Source: Brugia malayi
Lineage: Eukaryota; Nematoda; Chromadorea; Rhabditida; Onchocercidae
Direction: 5' to 3'
NCBI RefSeq assembly: GCF_000002995.4
Contig: NW_025062479.1
Location: 2,129,721 to 2,193,720, forward strand
DNA length: 64,000 nt
The notes under the pieces were generated by a model. The model was not told the origin of the DNA. It worked only from the letters and a program-made list of their open reading frames with translations, and ran no database searches. Position 1 is the stretch's first letter, and each line of letters opens with the position of its first letter. The translations under genes were made by a program, and so were the position numbers. Below are positions 54,880 to 64,000 of this stretch, one piece after another.

Positions 54880-56880
54880 ACTAGCCTGGAAGATATTCAC
54901 AATGAAATTAACACTTAGATTGCAGCCGTAATTTTACAATTGATCAATCCTATTCGTTTGCGTATGGACCAAAGCATGATGACATCCGGTGAAGCAGCAA
55001 GAACACTAATTTTTGTCCTCGATTTCCTAAAATTGAATTAAATTAGACCAATTAGATTCGCAAAATTTTAGAATGAGATTGTCAAACAATTGCATGCTAA
55101 TTTTACTTCCTTACATAAATGAGAACTTCCAACCCTCCTTCGCTCTTCTACATACAGATCCATTTGAAAAATAACAATGATTGCTGCATTATTCATATAT
55201 TACTTTAAAATTTAGGGAACTTAAAATTTTAGATAACCTTGAAATTTAAAAAACTCTTCACCCTCCTGTCGACGTTTACCTGAACAGAAAAGAAAAGAAA
55301 CAAACCAATCATCGACTTGAGACACCAGTGTCCATTTGATCCCACTTATTACCACTCGCCTGTTCCTCCTTCCTGTCCACCCATCCACTTGCTTTTTTTT
55401 TTACTTTTTAAGTTTTTGTTTTTTTCAAATTCTTTTCAAATTTTTTTAATTTTTTTTTAATTTTATCTTCTTTAATTATTTTTTTTTTCATTTTTCTTTT
55501 TAGATCTTTATCTTATCATTTTTTTATAACTTTTTATTTATTTCTTTTTTTTTTTTTCATTTTCCTTTTTATATTTTTATTTCCTCTATTTTTCTTATCT
55601 TTTAATTTTTTTGAATTTTCATTTTATTTTTTAAAATCCGCCAACCTCCACTCCACCTTCCTTGAACATGTACAACCGGTCCACCTGAAAAACAACAATA
55701 ACTCATGTTTCACTCCCTCTCAGAGAACATTAAATTCCGGAACTTTAACAGGCTCTACTTCAACGTTCTTAATGTCATTTAAAGGATTTTCTGCTTTTTC
55801 GCTCATGTTTACCTAACAAAAACTCAGAAACCATTATAGAACAAAGAAATTATAGTAATAGTGAAAGAAAAGAAACTCACCCACTTCCATACCATATTTG
55901 CGTCGGGCTGCGAAAACTTCTGTTCAGTCGTTCTTTTCCACTCGCCCATTTCGTTCTTCCCGTCCATCTTTTTTATTTTTTAAATTTGTTTTAAATTTAT
56001 TTATTTTTTTTTCTTGATTCCTCCACCTCCTCTCCACTTTCCCTCGGCCAAAGGTTGTTCTAAAATGTATATTTTATAAAATTATTGAAGTCCAGGTATT
56101 CAAAAAATACATGCAACAGAAACCGTTACGAAAAACAGGTCTAATCAACAAATGACAAAAATTTTAATCTATTAGATTACATCATTACATCGTTTTCCTT
56201 ATATTAACTGACCACTTTGCATGCTGTTTAATCTTATGAAGATAACATCAGATTTAAGAAAGAAGATAATAGAAAAATCAAAGAGGTACAGACCTAAACG
56301 AAATATGGGGCTCAGCTTTCAATTAGAAACTACGAGCAAGGAAAAATTAAACATCAACATGAACAATAAACACCAATACGGAATATGGACTGATGATTTC
56401 TTTCGTTGCAATTACGAAACATTTCTTTTAAATATGAAACACCTTTAAGGCCCGGCCTTGCAGTCGCTACAACAAACAATTCACCATTTTTTTTTTCTCA
56501 ACTAAATTCACTTGAACTCAATAAAGAATTATAAAATAATCAGACCAGAATTGAAATCATCAAATTCTTTCCTGAGACTACTGCCCACCTACCGGGATAT
56601 TCCTTACAGCACTGTGTTAAATGCTGCACTTCAAGCTCCCACATCTATTAAATTCTGCAGTGAAACTTATTACAGTGTAACGTGAATCCCGAAAAAAGAG
56701 AATCTTTCCAGTACAGGACACTGAAAGCTCACTGCACGTGAGGGTGAGCACGTAAATCACTACCCAACAAGTCTACCTTACCAACACTGACTTCCGGAAA
56801 AACACATCCAGCCCTTACCCACAAACACTTGCGTCCCACTTTTCCCTCACATCAAACGTAGCTCTCTTCTCCCCAACCAC
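54880..56880 (-). other. Repeated G-rich exon-like modules
   Basis: The minus strand carries several short G-rich blocks with splice-like borders, separated by extremely A-rich spacers. A block with GTGGAG repeats occurs at about 56,015-56,060 and again at 55,635-55,680. A GGGCGAGTGG or AGGCGAGTGG block occurs at about 55,920-55,967 and 55,345-55,385. An AG|GTAAAC block occurs at 55,812 and about 55,273. Their order and spacing indicate a diverged tandem duplication. More exon-like pieces lie at about 55,114-55,145 and 54,915-55,030. The C-rich plus-strand stretch at 56.6-56.9 kb may be the 5' end. The gene structure beyond the two exons listed separately is unresolved. Confidence 0.35.
55720..55967 (-). 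CDS. Possible two-exon small protein, 59 aa
   Basis: Exon 55881-55967 runs from ATG to a GTGAGT donor in phase 0. Exon 55720-55812 starts after a TTTTTGTTAG acceptor and continues in frame to TGA. The 68-base intron is typical for nematodes. The product is hydrophilic: it starts MDGKNEMGEWKRTTEQ, has WKW at the splice junction, and ends in an acidic part (MSEKAENPLNDIKNVEVE) and VPEFNVL. It has no signal peptide or membrane segment, and no family was recognised. Phase agreement, composition and splice signals support it. Against it are its short length, the lack of recognised homology, and a diverged neighbouring copy of the module whose frame is not preserved. It could be part of a longer transcript with other upstream exons. 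Confidence 0.35.
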
Positions 56881-57060
56881 TGCATAACCCAACCCACTGT
56901 GCAACTTTTTTTTTCCTGCCAATTAAAATAGAATGCACCTGATCCCGGTCAAAGGAGTATTTTTAGTGGAACACAGTGGATGTCATGAAAGATTTGGAAA
57001 TTTAATTTTTGTTTTGGGAGAGATTGTTGATTTCGGGCAGATTCGTTGGATGTAGATGTA

Positions 57061-57355
57061 TGTGGGATAACAGAGGAATATAAATCCTTTATTAGCAGAA
57101 GCAATAGTACAATAACTTGATAGAGAATTGAACTTTCCTCGTTCTTGGTAAGACACACAGTGCCCTCTCTCAACAAAGATGACCTCCTTGTGTAGCAAGC
57201 AACAAGCGTAAACAAAATAATATGATTTACAATAAAATGATTAAATAAAGAGCTGTTGACTTGGGTTACAATCAATCTATTTACTAATTGATAAGCCACA
57301 AAGGACATCAGTTAAGCAAAAGTTGTTGACCTCGTAAATTCAAGGATAATTTACA
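57061..57355 (+). mobile_element. Possible solo LTR
   Basis: The block begins TGTGGGATAACAG and ends AATTTACA. It has a TATAAA-like box near its start and AATAAAG about 100 bases before its end. ATTAGTGGCGACACAACA follows directly, resembling the TGGCGAC primer-binding region that follows LTRs of Gypsy and BEL-type elements. No second LTR, polyprotein or matching target-site duplication was found, so this rests on signal order only. Confidence 0.22.
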
Positions 57356-58631
57356 ATTAGTGGCGACACAACAATGAGGTGGACTAAATTAGGAGCTGAT
57401 AACATGTAAACAATATATAAAATATTTACAGTCTAAACATAAGATTGAAAACAAAGAGTTCAAGGTATAAATATTATTTGCAAAATTTCGTATAATATTT
57501 CTTGGTCATATTTTCAACGTTCATGTAGTAATTTAGAGTTTCGTGATATTAAAATCCGCGACAGTGGGAGAGTGCAGCGGAAAGTTAGCTTTATATATGG
57601 GGAAGTGCACCCGCCATGAGAGAATTTGTTAAATTACAATTTCTGATTTCTAATTTCTTTAGCTCCAAACTTTAGCATTTTATGCAAAATTTTTTATATG
57701 ATTAGCACAGTTCTTCATGTATAGTTGTTTTTCACTTATTAAAATCTGGGATCAAACGAGGATTGGCAATATTACATCTAATTTGTGGCATCTAATTCCG
57801 CTTTAATATATTTCCATGAATCTTTTAGACATCTTTTTTTAAAGAGAAATTTATAAATTTCATCTTGTCGTACAATTTCACCTCTTCTTCTATTGCTGAA
57901 CAGTGATGTTGATATGATATAACAAGCAATATTTTTCATTTGAACTCTCGTCGCATAATAACCTACCTTGTATTTCACAATTAAATTAGGTTTGATAAGG
58001 TATTTACTCGAGACTCTCATAAGAACTTTCTACGACATGAATTAGACGTCAGAATGTCTGTGTTTTTCCGCTGAAAAGAAAACCTGCATTAAATGTTAAG
58101 TCATGTAAGGAACAAGAATGTTACCGCACTCAGTCAGAAATGATGTTTAGTATTCATAAGAGATATCCAGATGTTAATTTGCTTGGTTTTTACAAGTCGA
58201 GTTGCTTTGTATGAAACTTTGTACAATACTGCAAACATTAGCATAAATATATTTATGAGAATTAAAAAATTCTTTATAATACATATAAAATCTAGACGAT
58301 ATCATCGTTCTGGCATTAAGATTACTTCATATAAGCAATGGACGAATCCTAATAGTTTAGTGACATCAAGCGTAGAATAAATACGATGCACTCAAGAAAC
58401 AATCGTCAAAAGTAATAGACGAAATAAGTAGCTTAGACAAAATGGCCGAAATATCGTCATTTTTCTTACTTTTGTTCTGTAAGAAGAATAAATTCTGAAC
58501 TATCGATAAATTGTGCATTTTCCATTAGTTGCAAGTACTTCGTATGAAAGTTGAAGGCTGGTATAGCATCCATGCACTCCTTTCCCAAACATTTGTTTGT
58601 TTTACACTTAAAAAAGCATTGTCATTATATT

Positions 58632-58868
58632 CACTGTGAATATACTCAATACAAATATATTATCATAACAAATTATGTATACAATTAATCAATAATCCAA
58701 CCATTCAAGCATTCAATCATTGGTGCAATTATGGATCTAGTGATCAAAATTGCGAGATTTCGTTAGAATTCTAAATTCTAAAGAAAGAAAAAATCAGTTG
58801 TTAGTTTGCTTTTGACTGCTTATCTAATAAAGTCAAAGGAAGCTAAGCGTAAGTGAAGTAATCGTCGA
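58632..58868. repeat. Diverged direct repeat, copy 1
   Basis: Aligns with 59,823-60,083 over about 240 bases. Shared blocks include ACAATTAATCAATA, GATCAAAATTGCGAGATTTC, TTAGAATTCTAAAT and GAAGTAATC. Scattered substitutions and small indels show an older event than the 0.89-kb repeat. Confidence 0.8.
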
Positions 58869-59822
58869 TATTTACAACAATACAAGTACATAACGTGCTC
58901 TGAAGATAGGAAATCATCGTTATGTTCAAATACAAATTCACCTGGAAATGTGCTAAATACATTAATCAGAAATTTTGGCGCCTTTCATTTCTTTTGGCAT
59001 TGATATGATATTCTTTATCTTTTACTTAAATTAAAATGTTCTTAAATTAAAGTGTGTCAAATTTCAAATTTAATATATCAAAAGAGAGTAATATAATTCT
59101 TTGCTATTACACATATGCCGGGAAATAGCATAGCTGCATATTCAAATTTTGTTTCAAATTTTGCGTTCTATTTTTTTTAAAAAATATATTAAGTTATATT
59201 TTTAAGCATACTGGTTCCATCCACCTGAAAGCTGTTATGAATTCCAAATTACAAAGTTGACTTGTTTTCTCAGGAGCCCGCATAAAATCTGTGAATGTTT
59301 ATTCAAAAATTGAAATCTGGCAGATTCTGATGGTGTGACAAACCGATTTGAGTTTGTGTTTGATTTTTATTTTCAAATTTGATAAATGTAGAGTCAATTT
59401 GATAAAAAAAGTAATGAGAGAAAATCGAAGTGCTTTATTTCTTAGAAGTGACATAACATGTTTTACTTCAAAAGAAAGGTAATTTTCAGCGAAAGTGATG
59501 GGAACAGAAAGTCATATCGATTAGAAATTTAAATAGTTCTCATTAGTAATTTAGATTGGACAAAACATTAAAATAACCGAAAAGAAAATTTATAAAGACA
59601 AATCATTTATAGATTAAATTTGTAAGCTCTCTATTTTTTATGCAATGAAACAAGTGCTTTAAAAGTGTCATTTATGAAATGTAGAAGAAAAAAATTCGAG
59701 ATGAAATGCACCAAATGTGCAGACAAATTTCTCCATCCCAAAGCAAATATGAAGTTTTGTGGCACACTGAATTTGATTTGATAAATGAACATTGTCAACA
59801 AGAAAAAAAAGGAAAAAAAAAA

Positions 59823-60083
59823 CACTGTGAATATATTCATTTAATATCCCAAATGTACTCTATACAAACATATTTTCATAACCAATTATGCATACAATTA
59901 ATCAATACTCCAACTATTCAGGCATTCAGTCATTGCTGCAATTATGAATTTCCTGATCAAAATTGCGAGATTTCATTAGAATTCTAAATCCTAAAGAAAG
60001 AAAAAGTCAGTTGTCAATTTGCTTTTGATTGTTTATTGCATAAAATCAAATGAAGCTTAGCATAATTGAAGTAATCATAGACG
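59823..60083. repeat. Diverged direct repeat, copy 2
   Basis: The same-orientation partner of 58,632-58,868, with an insertion of about 20 bases near its start. It could be a dispersed non-autonomous element; the ends are not clear enough to see terminal repeats. Confidence 0.8.
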
Positions 60084-60175
60084 ACTGTAAAGTTGGATAG
60101 AGTACAACAAGTATTGGTCCTAAAAAGTGATCACAGGAAGACTAACTGCTAGATGAATAATGAGCTAAAATTTGT

Positions 60176-63100
60176 TTAAGCAGACCTAGTTGGATTAATG
60201 TGCATATTTTGTACTTCCTCACATGGCACTGCAGGTAACATACGCCTTCTTGTTCGTGATGTTGTTTGAATATCTAAAATATGTTCACTCGTTTCAATTT
60301 TTGTTCATTCCAATCATTACTGATAATGAGGCAATAAGCTTGCACGTAAACAAATAGTGCACGTGAAGAAAAAAAAAAAACGGATCAGTTAGCATTGAGA
60401 GAAAATGTTAATCTAATCCTTGGAATTTCCTCCTTGAATAGCATAGGATTATCTTAAAAGAGGTGACCGACCAATCATTAGCAATTGCAAATAGTTTGAT
60501 TTAAATTTCTAATCAAAACCTTCATTCAGGTACTTCACTCTTTTACACATTATCTCAGTAGATTTTATCATTTTCAACTTTCGTACTCTTTTCTACAAAT
60601 TTTATTATTCTTATAGCTCTTCGTTTCTTTCTTTTTTCCTCCAATTCCTTTTTTTAGCATTTCTTGATTAGTGGTATAACATGTCATTCTTTCGAAAAAA
60701 ATAATGCGTTAGTTAGTTAAAAATTCAAGCTTAATTTCAAAAGAAAAATGCCATACTTGGATATCCTCGTTCTACTACGGACAATTTTCGATCATCATCA
60801 CATGAAATGGGACAAATCTGTTTCGGGAATATTCCTTTTGATTTCATATAACTTGTTAATTGTGCAGGTACCTGAAAAAATGGACATTTAAGCATAGAAA
60901 CAGTGAGTTGCATTATTTTTTTTTTAGAAAAAGCATAAACTTCATGGTTAACAAAGTAAGAAAAATTAATACCTAATTAAATGTTAATTTTCGTTCAAAA
61001 CTACATTTAGTAAAGAAAAATCAGTGTTGATGGTACAGTTTCCTTATTGTTTTAGTAATTTATTTCTCCATGAAAATTTTAATGGATGCATAAAATTTGG
61101 ACCATAGTATTGATAATTTCCGAAAGTAAATAAACGCAAAAGTTATGTTTTGATCATGTTTTGAATCATCTTACTTCTTGTAAAACTTCTTTAGCTAAAC
61201 GATACTTAGCTTCGATCAAATCATCATCCGTTAAGATACGATGAGGTGGTAAGAATTCCCGAAGCTGCACAAACTGAAAAGAAAAGTAAATTCAAACTTG
61301 TGTCTATTACAGCCGAAGTCGAAATATAACAAATGAAAGAGAAGGAAGAATCTGCAAATTACCTGAACAATGTCACGCTTTGCATATTTGCCATTCACTT
61401 GTAACATTTGTCGATCAGAGTCTAGAACCTTCATTTCACCAAAACTGTCATAACCAACACCAACAATTATTATAGATAATGGCAGTGATGACGCCTTAAA
61501 TGAGTGCTTAAATTATCAAAACAAAAAATTAGAAAATGAATTTAATGAGTTTTGGCAATTTCACTAATTCATTTACCATTGCTCGTCTCAGGAATTTTGT
61601 GACCAGAAGAAGTAATCATTGCAAATAAATTTATCACAATCCTTTTTTGATGCTTACAGTAAAAAAAAAAAAAATTAAGTGATACCTTTACAATTTCTTC
61701 CTTTGCTCTATTCATATCGTTGATAACACCGTCAGTGATTATTAAAAGAACGGAATATCTACTACCATCCGGAGGTAACGAAGCTGCATGTCGTGCTGCA
61801 TGCCGTAATGTTGGCCCAAATTCTGTTGGCCCTGCCAATTCTATTCTATTTAACGCATCACGATAGGCATTTAATAGACCATCCATTCCAATGCATTCTG
61901 GACTATTTGTTGTCAAATTCTGAACTTGATATTTATTTATATGTTCTCATCATGAATCCATTTCTTTCATTTTATTATTTTCTAAAAATCAACATATATT
62001 ATTCATATATCCTATATTCATCATATCCTATTGTCGTTACCAATTTGATGATTACTCTAACAAAATATTTTCATATAATTAAATTTCTTAGACTGAAATT
62101 CAATCGTTAATTTAACCTATTATTATTAGTTTTTAATATTTGTTCAATTTCTTTTAACTAAATCAAAAAAAGAAAAATTTTCTCAATAAGAACATTATTG
62201 CTAGGAAAATTCATAGATTATCCTTTATTCAAAATGAATGAAATTCAAGCTGAAAATAAAAATGCCTAATTTAAATGGAGACAAATAAGTGGTAATCAAA
62301 AAATCATATTTCTTTAAGTTTTTCCTTTTCATTTTTAAGGTTTAAGAAAAAAGCATGAAGTAAACGCAATTTTCACTGATAATAAAAGCATTTTGTGAAA
62401 TTCAATTTTTTCAAAATTTTATAATACCAAGGCAACTTTTGCTATCTAACACACAAATACTGCTTATGCTTTTCTTAAGAAAAAAAAACCTTAAATTTTG
62501 ATTTAGTTAGAAAATAATTCAAAGATTTAACAAACTTTTATAGATGATAAAACACAATATATAATTATATACATAAAAAAAAAAAGTACCAAGGGAAAAT
62601 GAAAATTGACGCGATTATCGCCGGGTAAACGGGCACCAAAACCGTAAGCATAAAACAATTGACTGTTATTGTAGTACTGGCAAATTTCGGCAATCGCTTG
62701 AATAGCAATTTCGTACTGACTGGCACTTTCATCATCAACATGGTGTAGTGATGCCATATTACCGGAAGGTAAATTTGACTTCGTAAAATCAATTGCCACT
62801 GTAAATTCGAGCTCAGTTCTGAAAGTTAAATGTCTAATTTGAAGTCTTTTTTTTTTTTTAAATTTGAAAATTTTTTTTTTTTTAAATCTGTTTTTGTATT
62901 AATTATACTGTTTATACATCCAAATTCAACTTTAAATCCGAGAAATTTTAACACTTCATCGAAAACAATTTGTCAACGATTTTTTCATTATCAGCTTTAA
63001 ACTATATTATTTCAACCTTTACAGCTAAGATTTGAACACTTTCTGTCCGATATTTACACTCAAAGTGCAAAAAACCAGATAAAATTAGTTTTCAAAAGAT

Positions 63101-63925
63101 TTACAATTTCATTACCCGCCAGTTATGAAGTCGAGAAAGGTGTAATCCATCCAACAATACACCCTATGAAAGTGAAGTTGTCCAGAATCAACATATTTTT
63201 TGTTTTTCTTCATCTTTTTCTGATTGATTAGCTGAAAATCAATTACAGAATAAGCAACAATTTTCGAGTATCATCTCACATTTTTTCCAACCAAATCATC
63301 TAGTTCCCAGACAACTCTCAGGTTGATTAATCATTTAAACATAAAATTTCTCTTTCCACATCAAATTCTACGTCAAAAGGCTTATTTAAGCATGGAAACT
63401 GTTTGAGAATATTTTCGAAGTTAAGTGCTTCAACACATATCAGTTAATTCTCAGTACAGTTATCGCTTAACAACAACAGCAGCAACAACAAAGTATAATA
63501 ACAAGTTATAAAAAATACCTGTTAGCAGTGCTAAATTTGCATCTTTCTAAATTTGATTAAAAACTGGAGACTAAACCAGTATTTGAAAGTCTCATCAAAA
63601 TATTTCAAATGATCATGCAAGTAATGCAAATAACTTTGTCATGATTTAGATGGATGAAGAAGAGCAAATAAAATGAGAATACAATAGAGTAACAATATAT
63701 TTCAAACTAACCGGTAAAGTGACATCTTCTTTGTTAAGTAACCTGTTAACTGTAGTACGACAATTACCAACCAAATCATGGCTAAAATTGTTGAAAGTTG
63801 ATTTGAAATTTTTGAAATTGAAATTTTATTAAAAGCTATTTAAAAGCGAAATAATCAATAACATTAGCAACGATGAAACTTACTTCCCATCTTTGTCCCA
63901 GTCAAAGCATTCGACAAGAAATTCC
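60176..63925 (-). CDS. Copine (C-terminal part; 5' end outside window)
   Basis: Nine exons: 63884-63925, 63712-63781, 63116-63231, 62590-62818, 61686-61919, 61363-61494, 61175-61273, 60757-60871 and 60176-60273. All phases agree; about 378 residues lie in the window. They cover the end of the second C2 domain (FLVECFDWDKDGK, then HDLVGN), the linker LINQKKMKKNKKYV and FLDFITGG. The copine A-domain follows, with the MIDAS-like DFTKSN, AYGFGARLPGD, GPTEFGPTLRHAARHAA, SVLLIITDGVIND and SIIIVGVG. After that come FVQLREFLPPHR and a basic C-terminus with RTRRR ending TRSA. Copines bind membranes in response to calcium through C2 domains and recruit partners through the A-domain. The N-terminus and the first C2 domain lie beyond position 64,000. 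The gene is convergent with VPS11 and the small-exon region is between them. Which copine paralogue it is cannot be told. Confidence 0.94.
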
Positions 63926-64000
63926 CTAAAATTAAAAAATGCAAATCTTTTGTCCTTTTTCTCTTCTTTTCTCTAAATTCATTATATAAATGATTGCAGG

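Larger units (their letters stand above)
56890..60175. other. Intergenic sequence with diverged repeats
   Basis: No gene was recognised between the small-exon region and the copine 3' end. It holds an LTR-like block (57.06-57.36 kb), a diverged direct repeat (58.6 and 59.8 kb) and A/T-rich filler. Overlapping minus-strand frames at about 56,949-57,308 have no domain character. Confidence 0.55.

Noticed and set aside
56221..56448. 75-codon plus-strand frame with mixed composition
   Set aside because: No domain recognised. It lies opposite the minus-strand small-exon region and has no clear splice or poly(A) context. It is kept only as a weak possibility.
56949..57308. 119-codon minus-strand frame overlapping a 71-codon frame
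   Set aside because: Two frames are open over the same bases, no domain is present, and the sequence overlaps an LTR-like block.
57550..57625. G-rich block that might be a small structured RNA
   Set aside because: No cloverleaf, A/B boxes or snRNA motifs could be matched by eye.

Overview
The window is nuclear DNA from a nematode. It is strongly A/T-rich and full of homopolymer runs and microsatellites. Its genes have many small exons (about 55-420 nt, most under 250 nt) split by GT-AG introns whose acceptors are mostly of the TTTCAG type. The proteins are animal housekeeping proteins. A clade III (spirurid/filarial) nematode fits the composition and intron style, but nothing here fixes the species. 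No tRNA, rRNA, CRISPR array or intact transposon was seen.

Five conserved genes can be spliced by eye with every exon phase agreeing, apart from one weak junction in VPS11. Minus strand 5.1-7.8 kb: a GDE1/MIR16-type glycerophosphodiester phosphodiesterase (8 exons, 355 aa). Plus strand 30.1-34.4 kb: an RNF38/RNF44-like RING-H2 ubiquitin ligase (8 exons, 521 aa). Minus strand 41.2-44.2 kb: ethanolamine-phosphate cytidylyltransferase PCYT2 (10 exons, 397 aa). Plus strand 47.7-54.0 kb: VPS11 of the HOPS/CORVET tethers (22 exons, 949 aa). Minus strand 60.2-63.9 kb: the 3' two thirds of a copine, whose 5' end lies beyond the window. A likely nematode-specific membrane-protein gene (minus, about 45.0-45.6 kb) sits between PCYT2 and VPS11. 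A small two-exon gene (minus, 55.7-56.0 kb) may lie between VPS11 and the copine.

The first 30 kb is gene-poor. Apart from GDE1 and one hypothetical ORF at 3.9 kb it holds microsatellites, pyrimidine tracts, a G-quadruplex motif and a 40-nt perfect palindrome. It also holds a few isolated exon-like islands with good splice sites: 8.9 kb (minus), 18.0 kb (minus), 22.6 kb, 25.6 kb and 29.9 kb (plus). These may be UTR exons or parts of genes with long introns.

Three points deserve a second look. (1) The VPS11 C-terminal tail carries one DPW and three NPF tripeptides, the last followed by acidic residues, like endocytic adaptor tails. (2) An almost identical direct repeat of about 0.89 kb (39.80-40.69 and 45.55-46.44 kb) carries the promoter side and first 76 coding bases of the membrane-protein gene and brackets PCYT2. 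(3) Between 54.7 and 56.9 kb there are repeated G-rich exon-like modules on the minus strand, from which an in-frame 59-aa protein can be spliced.

Functionally, PCYT2 (phosphatidylethanolamine synthesis), GDE1 (lysophospholipid/glycerophosphodiester breakdown), the copine (calcium-dependent phospholipid binding) and VPS11 (endolysosomal fusion) all act on membranes. The genes are on alternating strands and do not form an operon, so this is probably coincidence.
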